The position numbers and the translations under genes are program-made. From NCBI GenBank assembly GCA_051201585.1, contig CP179198.1, forward strand, positions 1,488,001-1,552,000: a DNA stretch of 64,000 nucleotides. Reading direction: 5' to 3'. The notes below the pieces were generated by a model. That model made no database searches. It saw nothing but the letters and a program-made list of their open reading frames with translations, and was not told the origin of the DNA. Of this stretch, positions 44,896 to 54,744 are shown piece after piece. The DNA comes from UBA868 sp016776875 (GTDB lineage: Bacteria > Pseudomonadota > Gammaproteobacteria > Arenicellales > UBA868). Within the stretch, counting starts at the first letter, position 1. Each line of letters opens with the position of its first letter.

Positions 44896-46156
44896 TCAGG
44901 CCTCACGATAGACGGGAAAGCGAGAACAGAGTTCGAGCACTTTACCTTTCACCGACTCTTCAACCGACTGATCATCGATGTTCTCGAGAATATCGCAAAT
45001 CCAGTGTGTAATTTGACTCATCTCCTCAACGCCAAAACCTCGAGTCGTACCCGCGGGTGACCCAATCCGAAGACCGCTGGTGACAAATGGGGACTGTGGA
45101 TCATTCGGTACCGAGTTCTTGTTGACAGTAATGTTAGCGCGACCCAAAGCCGCATCAGCAGCCTTGCCGGTCACACCTTTGCTAATGAGATCAAGCAAGA
45201 AAAGATGATTATCGGTACCACCTGAAACAATATCGAAACCTCTATCTAAAAATACCGCCGCCATTGCTCGCGCGTTCGCGATGACTTGTTCTCCGTATGA
45301 ACGGAACTCCGGTTGAAGCGCCTCTTTGAACGCAACTGCTTTACCCGCAATCGCGTGCATCAAAGGGCCGCCTTGGGTACCCGGAAACACAAGAGAAGAA
45401 AGTTTCTTTTCAATCTCGGGGTTGGCGCGAGCCATTATCATGCCGCCTCTGGCGCCTCGTAACGTTTTATGCGTTGTGCAAGTCGTCACATCTGCAATAC
45501 CGAGCGGGCTGGGATATAAGTCAACCGCGACAAGCCCGGTGACGTGCGCCATATCTGCCAAGAAATAAGCGCCAATACTGTCGGCGATGTCGCGAAACCG
45601 CTGCCAATCCAAGAAGCGACTGTACGCCGAAAAACCGGCGACAATCATCTTGGGCTTATGCTCTTTCGCCAACTGCTCTACTTGATCATAGTCAATCTCG
45701 CCGATATCTGTATTCAATCCATACTGAACGGACTGATAAAGTTTGCCGGAGAAGTTAACCGCCGCACCGTGAGTCAAATGACCACCATGAGCCAAGCTCA
45801 TTCCAAGCACGGTATCGCCTGGATTTAATAGCGCCATATAAACAGCCGCATTTGCACCAGAACCGGAATGAGGCTGCACGTTGACATAATCAGCGTTAAA
45901 GAGTTGTTTTGCGCGATCGATGGCGAGCTGCTCTGCGACATCAACGAATTCGCAGCCTCCGTAGTATCTTTTTCCGGGGTACCCCTCGGCATATTTATTC
46001 GTAAGCACTGTCCCCTGAGCTTCCAGTACTCGCGGACTGGTGTAGTTCTCGGAGGCAATTAATTCAATATGTTCTTCCTGCCGACGGCGCTCATTCTGAA
46101 TGGCTTCCCAAAGCTTCTGGATCAAAATCTTCTATTCGATCATTGGTGCTAAACAT
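44896..46156 (-). CDS. glyA: Serine hydroxymethyltransferase, frameshifted near the N-terminus
   Basis: GlyA interconverts serine and glycine with methylene-THF. The start ATG 46154-46156 reads MFSTNDRIEDFDPE, then an extra base in AGAAGCTTTGG (46111-46118 on the plus strand) shifts frame. Dropping one A gives DPELWEAIQNERRRQEEHIE, the normal continuation. The remaining 409 residues contain LIASENYTSPRVLEAQGTVL, TTCTTHKTLRGARGGMIMAR (PLP lysine) and SGLRIGSPAGTTRGFG. The restored length is 419 residues. It precedes the sox genes on the same strand, so glycine and one-carbon units from sarcosine can be turned into serine. Confidence 0.95.
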
Positions 46157-46271
46157 AGTTTTTTTTCCGTTAAATTAATAGTTAAATTGGTCGGCGAATT
46201 AGCCCGTCCGGACAGCGCTCGATTCTACCGGACTCAACGCCTCGACCCAATACACCTTTTAGTCCTATCGA

Positions 46272-47042
46272 TCAAAGAATTTTATCGTCCCGGTTGATCC
46301 AGCGGGTGAGACCCCGAAGCGAACGCTCCCCATGATAGTTAAGATGCGCCTCGGAATAGCGCCACTCCCCGCCAACAGGACACGAAAGGCGGGACTGGCA
46401 CCGTAATCCGCAACCCCTTTGATCCTCTAACCGCCTTGAAACGCAAGCGTTTAGATTTGGGAGCGCGTCAGATCGAAGCGCACTTACCGGGCAATTCGAG
46501 ATACAAGGCTTCTCAGCACAGCTATCACAAGGCGGAGCATTGATTCGGGACGCAGTTGTAACCGGCAACCGAGACCGGCTCAAAAATGCAGCCCGATAAG
46601 CAAACCAGGGGCCATACTGCGGATGAATATCAAGCCCGAGCGGTGAAGGCGAGCCCCACCCCAACGATCGCCCTATTTGCTGCAGGGGAATCAAGGTGTC
46701 GCCGGGATAAATGATCCGCGGCGATTGATCTCCCCAAAACAGGCGACTGACTTCGAGACTGGCTTCGGTCGAAAATCGGTCAAACCGATCATCACCGAGG
46801 TGATTACTTGCTGTTAAAAAGTGCCATAACGATGAGCCGGCCATGCCGAGCAAAACCAATCGATCGTTGGGGTGAGTGAGAATGCCTGCTTGATCCCAGA
46901 CTCCTTGAAGTTCTTGATCAAAATCATCAACACAAATAATAGCGCGAAGATTCATCCCTCGATTCTCGAGCCAATCGTGTCCTCCCTGAATATCAATATG
47001 ATTGTTTTCAACCATTAGAATCTGCGCTGTGGCATTAATCAC
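46272..47042 (-). CDS. Iron-sulfur protein of unknown function (ferredoxin-like C-terminus)
   Basis: A 256-residue protein with a Cys-rich C-terminal third: CDSCAEKPCISNCP (CxxCxxxxCxxxC, one 4Fe-4S site) and then CVSRRLEDQRGCGLRCQSRL with a final CPVG that could ligate a second cluster. A bacterial family of this type exists but I cannot name a reaction. The start is uncertain: GTG 47042 or the in-frame ATG 47015, neither with a strong ribosome-binding site. The gene is upstream of glyA with a 115-base gap and divergent from the glycerophosphodiesterase gene. Confidence 0.72.
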   Translation of the reverse strand: MINATAQILMVENNHIDIQGGHDWLENRGMNLRAIICVDDFDQELQGVWDQAGILTHPNDRLVLLGMAGSSLWHFLTASNHLGDDRFDRFSTEASLEVSRLFWGDQSPRIIYPGDTLIPLQQIGRSLGWGSPSPLGLDIHPQYGPWFAYRAAFLSRSRLPVTTASRINAPPCDSCAEKPCISNCPVSALRSDALPNLNACVSRRLEDQRGCGLRCQSRLSCPVGGEWRYSEAHLNYHGERSLRGLTRWINRDDKIL

Positions 47043-47139
47043 GTGTTACGCATACTATCTCTGAACCGCGATTGCATCAATTTCCCATTCATTTTGCAAA
47101 AATCGCATCAAATAACGAAAATGCGCATTCACATCGTTC

Positions 47140-48102
47140 ATGCATCAACCCGATGGTCTCACCAAGATGTCGAAAAATAGTCATTCCCGATGCGTAATTC
47201 ATGGTCACCGAGGCGCAAGGGGGCTCGCGCCGGAACATACGCTCAAAGGATTCACCCGCGCCTGTCAAATCGGGGTTGATGGTCTTGAATTGGATGTCTT
47301 GATTAACGCGGAGGAGCGAGTGGTGATTCATCATGACCACAGACTTAATCCTGATTTAACGCGGGACAATCAGGGGTTGTGGATAGATACACCCACCCCT
47401 CTTATCAAAGATCTCGATACCGTAGAATTGAAATCTTACGACATCGGTCAAGCCAAACCAGACTCTAAAACGCATCAGACCTTCCCGAGACAATATCCCA
47501 GCGATGGGGAGTCAATTCTATTGCTCAGTGACTTAGCGGAATGGTGGAAAAACCTGAAACCGGGCCGTCCTATCATTAATATTGAACTAAAATCCCACCC
47601 GGAGTGTCCTGATCATACCCCGCCTGCTAAAGATTACGTTGGGATCGTGATTGACGAAATAAAACGGCTCGATCTCCTGAAGCACGTGTGGATACAAGCT
47701 TTTGATTGGTCTCTTTTGATCGAAACTAAGCGGCAATGCAAAAGCATACCCACCGGATTTCTGAGCGCTGAGCAAGATGATGACCCAACCGTTTGGCAGG
47801 AAGCATCATCACCATGGCTAGCAGGATTTGATCCGTTCTGTCATAACGGAACCGTCGCTGACGCGGTTGTCGCCGCTGGCGGGGATTACTGGGGTCCCTG
47901 GTATGGTGACTTGTGTCAAAAAAGTGTGGCTCACGCCAGGAATTTAGGACTGGGTGTTCATCCCTGGACACTCAATGAGTCAGCTGATATTAAAAAGACG
48001 CTGGAGTGGGGCGTGACAGGGATTACGACCGACTATCCAGATCTTGCGAGGAAAATCTTCCAATCGAATCGAATAGCAGTGCCAGACACCCTTGATTGCT
48101 AA
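47140..48102 (+). CDS. Glycerophosphodiester phosphodiesterase
   Basis: A GDPD-family TIM barrel of 311-320 residues. VIHGHRGARGLAPEHTLKGF holds the catalytic HRG and glutamate, GVDGLELDVLINAEERVVIH with HHDHRLNPDLTR the acidic metal ligands and acid-base His, and the end WTLNESADIKKTLEWGVTGI with TDYPDL is typical. It hydrolyses deacylated phospholipids to glycerol-3-phosphate and an alcohol such as choline. ATG 47167 (MSKNSHSRC) may be the true start. No signal peptide is seen, so it is probably cytoplasmic. The peptide transporter genes follow at 25 bases. Confidence 0.9.
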   Translation: MHQPDGLTKMSKNSHSRCVIHGHRGARGLAPEHTLKGFTRACQIGVDGLELDVLINAEERVVIHHDHRLNPDLTRDNQGLWIDTPTPLIKDLDTVELKSYDIGQAKPDSKTHQTFPRQYPSDGESILLLSDLAEWWKNLKPGRPIINIELKSHPECPDHTPPAKDYVGIVIDEIKRLDLLKHVWIQAFDWSLLIETKRQCKSIPTGFLSAEQDDDPTVWQEASSPWLAGFDPFCHNGTVADAVVAAGGDYWGPWYGDLCQKSVAHARNLGLGVHPWTLNESADIKKTLEWGVTGITTDYPDLARKIFQSNRIAVPDTLDC

Positions 48103-48127
48103 TCACATTGATAAGTGAACATTACCC

Positions 48128-49983
48128 ATGAATGAACCCATCATCTCTGTTCGAAATCTAAGGGTGTCTTTTAAGATGGCGACTGGAGAAATTGAGGCAC
48201 TCAAAGGCGTCGATTTTGATATTGAAAAAGCGAGCACGATCGCACTGGTCGGAGAATCGGGATCAGGGAAATCCGTGACCGCGCAGGCGATCATGGGGAT
48301 CTTGCCCGCTACCGCGCGGATCACCTCTGGCGAAATTATCTTTCGGGACCCTCAGTCCGAATCCGTAACGGAGATTTCAGCCCTCTCTCAAGATGATCTG
48401 GCGCTTCGAAAAATCCGCGGCGGAAAGATCTCTATTATTTTTCAGGAGCCAATGGTGGCGCTATCCCCCTTGCACACAATCGGCGATCAAATTAGTGAGG
48501 CACTTTTTTTGCATCAGGAAACCAGCCGGTCGGAAGGACTCTCGCAAACCGAAGCGATGCTGGATTTGGTCGGCTTTCCAAACCCGTCTCGGGCGCTCAG
48601 AACTTATCCGTTCGAGCTGTCAGGCGGACTGCGCCAACGGGCAATGATTGCGATGGCGCTGGTCTGTCGACCTGCGCTTCTCATCGCGGATGAGCCAACG
48701 ACTGCACTTGATGTGACCGTGCAAGCTAAATATTGAATTTAATCAGGGATCTTCAACATGATCTGAAAATGGCACTATTGCTCATTACTCATGATCTTGG
48801 CGTTGTCGCAAATATGGCCGAAGAACTCGTCGTCATGTATCACGGGAAAGTTGTAGAAAGCGGATCCGCAAAGGATCTTTTTGAAAATCCGCGCCATCCT
48901 TACCTGTCAGCGTTATTTAAGGCGGTGCCCCGCTTCGGCATGGACAAAAATGATCGACTGGTGCCTGTCCGCCCCATTGACCAAAAACTAGGTGCACACT
49001 TCCAAAGAAAACTGCCCATCAAGTCTCAATCAAACACACTTTTAAAGGTTAGCGGACTGAGCAAACGTTTTACGATTCGTTCCGGAGGCTTTCTCAGTAA
49101 AGCGCCGTCGTCAAACATTCAGGCGGTGGATGACGTCAGTTTCGAGATCGCACAAGGCGAATGTCTTGGCCTTGTCGGTGAAAGCGGTTGTGGGAAAACA
49201 ACGCTCAGCAAGATGCTCATGCGCGCATTATCGCCCGACTCGGGGAGGATTCAGTATCGAGGGCCAAATGGTCCGATTGATATCCTCAGTCTCGAAGGCA
49301 GCGACCTTATGGCGATGCGGAAAAAAATGCAGTTGATCTTCCAGGACCCCTTCAGTTCCTTGAGCCCCCGGATGACCGTGTTCGATATCGTTCGAGAACC
49401 CTTTGTGATTCACAACGAGGGTGATCTCGAAACACAACGTGATCTCGTTCAGGAATTAATGCAGTTAGTTGGACTCGATCCAAGATTTCTCAATCGTTAT
49501 CCCCATAGTTTTTCCGGCGGACAACGCCAACGAATCAGTATTGCTCGCGCGCTTGCACTCCAACCTGAACTTCTCATATGCGATGAACCGGTGTCAGCAT
49601 TAGATGTGTCAATTCAGGCACAAGTCCTCAACCTGCTTAAGGATTTAAAAGATGAACTTGGACTCACGTATCTGTTTATCTCCCATAATCTGGCGGTGAT
49701 CGACTATATTGCGGATCGAATTGCAGTCATGCATCGCGGTCGTATTGTTGAGATCGCACCCCGAAGCGAACTTTTTTCCAACCCGACTCATCCTTACACA
49801 CAATCCTTACTGCACGCCGTGCCTCACCCTGATATCAGCCGACCGCTCGACTTTAATACGATTAATGCGCTGGGTGGCAATGATCCCGAACGTTGGCCTG
49901 CTGTATTTCGTTTTGAGGTCGGCGAAAGCGCGAGGTGGATCGATCTGGGCAATCAACATCATGTCCGTGCACATGCCATATAA
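48128..49983 (+). CDS. Two-domain oligopeptide ABC transporter ATPase (DppD-DppF fusion), one base missing
   Basis: The first frame holds ATPase 1: GESGSGKSVTAQAIMGILPA, LSGGLRQRAMIAMALVCRPA and IADEPTTALDVTVQA, then stops at TGA 48734-48736. The second frame starts in place at LIRDLQHDLKMALLLITHDL and holds ATPase 2: GESGCGKTTLSKMLMRALSP, FSGGQRQRISIARALALQPE and ICDEPVSALDVSIQAQVLNL. Inserting one base at AAGCTAAATA (48723-48732) makes VTVQAKILNLIRDLQ, exactly the family sequence. The restored protein is about 618 residues. It drives the permeases encoded downstream. Confidence 0.92.
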
Positions 49984-50002
49984 TTTTCGGAGATTAATTA
50001 AA

Positions 50003-51895
50003 TTGAAAAGCAAAGTATTTGCGATGATCAGCTTGGTAGCCGGATTGATTGGGACTATCACGGTGGTACACGCAGAAGCGCCTTTACTTGCGGAACGGGT
50101 CTCGGCCGGCGCCCTCCCTCCAGAAACGCAACGCCTACCCTCGAATCCGCTCAAAATCGACCTCCCTAAGCTGGGTCAAACGACAGGACAGCAAGGCGGC
50201 GAAATTGAAATATTAATGGCAAGTAGTAAAGACACGCGGATGCTTACGGTTTATGGATATTCGCGTCTCGTCGGCTTCAATCCTGAACTTGAACTTCAAA
50301 ACGACATTGCACTCGCAGTCGATAATGAGGAAGATCGCCGCTTTACTTTTCATTTGAGACCCGGGCACCGTTGGTCTGACGGCAAACCGTTTACCAGCGA
50401 AGATTTTCGTTACTTCTGGGAGGACATCGCCAACAACGAAATGCTTTCGCCTTTCGGTTTACCGGAAGATCTACTTGTTGATGGAAGTCCACCGAGAGTC
50501 GATATTATTGATCGCCACACGATTCGATACGAGTGGCCCGCCCCTAATCCCTTATTCTTACCTTCTCTTGCAGGGGCTCGGCCGCTATACATCTATGCGC
50601 CCGCTCACTACCTAAAGCAATTTCACGGCAAATATGTCGACCCGGAAAAACTTGAGGCGATGGTTGACGAGGCTGGCGTCCGCAACTGGGCAGGTTTACA
50701 TACCCGGTATGGGCATCAATACAAATTTGATAATCCGGACCTGCCGACCCTGCAGCCTTGGCGGTGCATCACATCAGCTCCTTCGGAGCGATTTATCTTT
50801 GAGCGAAACCCTTACTTTCATCGCGTTGATTCACAAGGTCAGCAACTACCATATCTCGATCGCATTATTGTCAATATTGCCAGTTCAGGACTCATCCCTG
50901 CCAAGACCGGAGCTGGTGAATCTGGCCTTCAAGCACGCTATCTGAGATTGGATAATTATCCTTTTTTAAAAGAAGGCGAAAAACGTAATGATTTCGTTGT
51001 CAGACTTTGGAAAATGGGAATCGGATCGCAAATCGCGATTTACCCCAATCTCAATGCGAATGACAGCGAATGGCGAGCCCTTCTGAGGGACGTCAGGTTT
51101 CGAAGAGCACTGTCTTTGGGTATTGATCGGACAGAAATCAATGAAGTAATTTACTTTGGGATTGTCAATGAAAGCGCAAACACCGTGCTCCCGCAGAGCC
51201 CTCTCTTCGAGCGCGACTATGCCAGCGCCTGGAGCACATACGACCCCGATAAGGCTAACGCCCTGCTTGATGAAATCGGCTTGACTGCCCGCAATGAAGA
51301 AAACCTCCGGCTTCTTCGAAGTGGTCGTCCATTAAAGATCGTGGTTCATTCAGCGGGAGAAAGCACAGAGCAAACCGATGTCATGGAGCTTATTCATGAT
51401 ACCTGGCTGAATTTGGGCTTAAAGATATTCACGAAACCCTCTCAGCGAGAAGTCTTTCGAGAACGTCTTTATTCCGGCGAAGCTTTGATGTCGATATGGA
51501 ACGGTCTTGATAACGGATTACCGACCTCAAACAGTCCTCCCACTGATTTGGCGCCAACGAACCAGACACAGCCGCAATGGCCAGTGTGGGGGCAATTTTT
51601 TGAGACCGGCGGTCAAACCGGTGAGGCGCCTTCTCTGCCCGAAGTCAAAGCGCTGGTTGCCTTGCTTGGGCAATGGCGACGCGCGGCGGACCACACTAAA
51701 CGCACCGAGGCCTGGCAGGAAATGCTGAAGATCCATGCTGAGCAGGTATTTAGCATCGGCACAGTGAATTCTGTCCCGCAACCTATTGTGATTGACGCCC
51801 GCCTTCGCAATGTGCCGGACGAGGGTATTTATGCTTGGGCGCCGGGAGCTTATTTTGGAATGTATCGACCGGACACATTCTGGTTGGAACAATAA
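50003..51895 (+). CDS. Oligopeptide-type ABC transporter substrate-binding protein
   Basis: A 630-residue SBP_bac_5 protein. TTG 50003 is the likely start: GGAG lies 10 bases upstream, and it gives a signal peptide (KSKVFAMISLVAGLIGTITV, cleavage after HAEA). RRFTFHLRPGHRWSDGKPFT, PWRCITSAPSERFIFERNPY, VRFRRALSLGIDRTEINEVI and YDPDKANALLDEIGL are family landmarks. The longer open frame upstream overlaps the ATPase gene and is rejected. It captures peptides or similar solutes in the periplasm. Confidence 0.92.
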   Translation: MKSKVFAMISLVAGLIGTITVVHAEAPLLAERVSAGALPPETQRLPSNPLKIDLPKLGQTTGQQGGEIEILMASSKDTRMLTVYGYSRLVGFNPELELQNDIALAVDNEEDRRFTFHLRPGHRWSDGKPFTSEDFRYFWEDIANNEMLSPFGLPEDLLVDGSPPRVDIIDRHTIRYEWPAPNPLFLPSLAGARPLYIYAPAHYLKQFHGKYVDPEKLEAMVDEAGVRNWAGLHTRYGHQYKFDNPDLPTLQPWRCITSAPSERFIFERNPYFHRVDSQGQQLPYLDRIIVNIASSGLIPAKTGAGESGLQARYLRLDNYPFLKEGEKRNDFVVRLWKMGIGSQIAIYPNLNANDSEWRALLRDVRFRRALSLGIDRTEINEVIYFGIVNESANTVLPQSPLFERDYASAWSTYDPDKANALLDEIGLTARNEENLRLLRSGRPLKIVVHSAGESTEQTDVMELIHDTWLNLGLKIFTKPSQREVFRERLYSGEALMSIWNGLDNGLPTSNSPPTDLAPTNQTQPQWPVWGQFFETGGQTGEAPSLPEVKALVALLGQWRRAADHTKRTEAWQEMLKIHAEQVFSIGTVNSVPQPIVIDARLRNVPDEGIYAWAPGAYFGMYRPDTFWLEQ

Positions 51896-51913
51896 ATCAT
51901 CGCGTCCCCGCTA

Positions 51914-52912
51914 ATGCTTCGCTATTCAATTAGACGATTACTGACGATGATCCCGACACTGATTGCCATCAGTGTGATTGTGTTTGTCATTATTCAATTG
52001 CCGCCAGGTGATTATCTTGAAAGTCACATTGCGACGATGCAAGCGCAAGGTGAGAGCATCGACCAAAAGAAAATCGCGTTCCTTCGCGAGCAGTACGGGC
52101 TCGACCAACCGATGTGGAAACAATATCTTGATTGGGCGTTTGGTTTTATGCAGGGCGATCTAGGCTACTCTTTCGAATATGATATGCCCGTCAACGATGT
52201 GATTGGTGATCGTATGTTTCTGACCATTCTCATTTCGGTCGTCACAATCGTTTTCACTTGGTTAATCGCATTTCCAATCGGCATCTACTCGGCGACCCAC
52301 CAGTACAGCTGGGGTGATTATGGATTGACCTTTATCGGATTTATTGGACTTGCAACTCCGAACTTTTTGCTGGCACTCGTGATGCTTTATTTCGCTAATG
52401 TCTACTTCGGAACCTCAATCGGCGGATTAATGGATCCCAGATTTATCGACGAACCCATGAGTAGCGAAAAGTTGTTCTCAATTCTTGAGCATCTCTGGAT
52501 TCCGGTAATCGTGATCGGCACCGCCGGCACCGCAGCGATGATTCGCCGTCTGCGCGCAAACCTGTTAGATGAGCTCGGGAAACAGTACGTCACCACGGGT
52601 AAAGCCAAGGGCTTGCCGCCGGGAAAGTTATTGCGCAAATATCCACTTCGAATGGCGCTCAATTTTTTTGTCGCAGACATTGGCAATCTGCTTCCGAGCA
52701 TCATCTCCGGAGCTGAAGTGACCGCTGTTGTTCTCTCGCTGCCGACAACCGGGCCGCTTTTGATCGCTTCACTGCAAAGCCAGGATATGTACTTAGCAGG
52801 TTCTTTTTTAATGTTTCTCGCAATTCTGACCGTATTGGGAATGCTGGTTTCAGATCTTCTGCTTGCTGTCCTGGATCCACGGATCCGTCTTCAAGGGTCA
52901 ATATCAAAGTGA
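51914..52912 (+). CDS. Oligopeptide-type ABC transporter permease (DppB-like)
   Basis: A 332-residue BPD permease: MLRYSIRRLLTMIPTLIAIS, PPGDYLESHIA, REQYGLDQPMWKQYLDW and the EAA-loop KQYVTTGKAKGLPPGKLLRK with ISGAEVTAVVLSLPTTGPLL. Six membrane segments are apparent. Its stop overlaps the GTG start of the second permease (GTGA). Confidence 0.94.
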   Translation: MLRYSIRRLLTMIPTLIAISVIVFVIIQLPPGDYLESHIATMQAQGESIDQKKIAFLREQYGLDQPMWKQYLDWAFGFMQGDLGYSFEYDMPVNDVIGDRMFLTILISVVTIVFTWLIAFPIGIYSATHQYSWGDYGLTFIGFIGLATPNFLLALVMLYFANVYFGTSIGGLMDPRFIDEPMSSEKLFSILEHLWIPVIVIGTAGTAAMIRRLRANLLDELGKQYVTTGKAKGLPPGKLLRKYPLRMALNFFVADIGNLLPSIISGAEVTAVVLSLPTTGPLLIASLQSQDMYLAGSFLMFLAILTVLGMLVSDLLLAVLDPRIRLQGSISK

Positions 52913-54142
52913 ATCAGTCCACGCCCCGCCATTTCGTCTCTGAAGAGCCATTTGATCCGTACTCGGTCGAAAAACTCTCAAAAAATCAGGAATCCTTATA
53001 TCTCGCATCGCAGTGGCGATTGATGTGGTGGAAAGCTTAAAAAACATCGGCTCGCGCTTATTTCGGGATTCATTCTTCTTCTTTTTTACTTGGTCGCCGC
53101 TCTGGCCGAGTGGTTTGCGCCCTACGATCTTCACACGCGGACCCGTTTTATTCATGCGCCACCGCAAGCAATTCACCTGTTTCACGAAGGAAAATTCATC
53201 GGGCCGTTTGTGTATGGCTATAACTTTAAGCTGGATATGAACACCCTTAAACGTGAGTTCAGTCCCGACAAGAACAAAATCCAGCCGATTCGTTTTTTCT
53301 GTTCAGGTGACGCTTATCGGTTCTGGGGGCTAATCGAATCACGATTTCATTTTGTATGCCCCTCGGCCGAAACATTGAAATATGACCCTGGAATTGACTC
53401 ACTCAATCCGACGCCGGCCTATTCATTTATATCAAAGCCCCAGGCAGGCGAACTATTCCTTCTCGGTACTGATCGATTGGGGCGTGACCTCCTTTCGCGG
53501 ATCATTTATGGATCGAGAATCTCGTTAACCATCGGGCTCGTTGGCATCGCAGTAAGTTTCTTTTTGGGAATTGTGATCGGAGGATTAGCTGGATACTTTG
53601 GCGGTTGGGTCGACGCACTGGTTCAACGGTTAATTGAAGTGCTTCGATCTTTTCCGGAAATTCCATTATGGATGGCACTCTCTGCCGTCTTGCCGGTTAC
53701 ATGGAGTCCGTTGCTCATTTTTCTCGGAATCACCATAATCCTCGCCTTATTGGACTGGACAGGGCTTGCGCGTGCAGTGCGGTCGAAATTGATGGCGCTT
53801 CGCGAGGAAGACTATTGCACTGCCGCCCAACTAATGGGTGCCAAACCAGGGAGAATTATCGGGCGACACTTACTCCCTGGTTTTATGAGTCACTTGATCG
53901 CCTCCGCTTCCCTTTCAATTCCGGGAATGATTCTCGGCGAGACCGCGCTGAGCTTTCTCGGTCTCGGTTTGCGGCCGCCAATCACAAGTTGGGGCGTATT
54001 ATTAAACGAAGCGCAAAATATCAACGTTGTTGCACTATATCCGTGGCTGATGCTGCCCGTCGTACCCGTCATTGTTATTATTCTGGCATTTAATTTTTTT
54101 GGCGACGGACTCAGGGATGCTGCAGACCCTTACAAAAACTAG
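52909..54142 (+). CDS. Oligopeptide-type ABC transporter permease (DppC-like), frameshifted
   Basis: GTG 52909 overlaps the previous stop and reads VNQSTPRHFVSEEPFDPYSV through LYLASQWRLMWWKA to a TAA at 53038-53040. One base too many in AAAGCTTAAAAAA (53032-53044) causes this; deleting an A gives MWWKLKKHRLALISGFILLL and the rest. The core includes LGTDRLGRDLLSRIIYGSRI, the EAA-loop CTAAQLMGAKPGRIIGRHLL and ILGETALSFLGLGLRPPITS. The restored length is 410 residues, long because of a periplasmic insert after the first membrane helix, as in other microcin/peptide-type DppC proteins. Confidence 0.92.
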
Positions 54143-54153
54143 AGAAATAAACT

Positions 54154-54726
54154 ATGACCGTACGAATTCCTGATAATTATGTCAGCGGCGGATTTGCCAT
54201 GGCGTACGAAGTGCCGTGGATGACACCCGGCGCAGTGCAACGTCTTGATGAGCTAGTGAAGCCAACGGATAACGTGATTGAAGTTGGCACGGGCGGGTCA
54301 ACTCTCTTTTTTGCCCGACGCGCCCAGTTCGTCATTGGCATCGAACCGAATCTGGAATGGGCCGATTCCGTGATCCAAGAAACCTCGGGTCGCAACATCA
54401 ACAACGCTCATATGATTGCTGAATCGGACCCTGGTCAAGTGCTTCAAATCGCCGGACGGCTGGGTGCATGCACCGTACTGTCGGTTGATCCGGACGATGG
54501 CTATGACCGAGATCAGCTTCAGGAAATTCTAGCCGCTCGAGCCGGTGATCAACTTGAAGTTGTTGTGATGGATAATTATGGCGCTGCCGATCTGTTTTCA
54601 AAATCTTACAACTGGTCTAATGAATCCGTTATTGCCTCTTTGCCCGGATCAGGCTGGACCGGGTGTTCATATGATGATCCCAAGTGGCGGGGCAAAGGCA
54701 CGCGGGTTTTCTGGCGACGTCGATAA
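54154..54726 (+). CDS. Small SAM-methyltransferase-like (Rossmann) protein
   Basis: A 190-residue protein. VIEVGTGGSTLFFARRAQFV resembles motif I of class I methyltransferases and IGIEPNLEWAD supplies the acidic motif II. Later TVLSVDPDDGYDRDQLQEIL and VVVMDNYGAADLF follow. The C-terminus (WRGKGTRVFWRRR) resembles small O-methyltransferase-like proteins found near glycan or natural-product genes. It is 12 bases after the transporter permease and ends 18 bases before the restored phaC end; the apparent overlap with phaC disappears once the phaC frameshift is corrected. The target is unknown. Confidence 0.7.
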   Translation: MTVRIPDNYVSGGFAMAYEVPWMTPGAVQRLDELVKPTDNVIEVGTGGSTLFFARRAQFVIGIEPNLEWADSVIQETSGRNINNAHMIAESDPGQVLQIAGRLGACTVLSVDPDDGYDRDQLQEILAARAGDQLEVVVMDNYGAADLFSKSYNWSNESVIASLPGSGWTGCSYDDPKWRGKGTRVFWRRR

Positions 54727-54744
54727 CCACCCACATCATGGTGC

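Noticed and set aside
49709..50002. N-terminal extension of the substrate-binding protein
   Set aside because: It overlaps the ATPase gene, has no family character, and a TTG with a good ribosome-binding site and signal peptide follows.
54629..54744. Long phaC open frame overlapping the 3' end of the methyltransferase gene
   Set aside because: The overlap comes from reading past a one-base error. The corrected frame ends with the normal PhaC tail at 54745.
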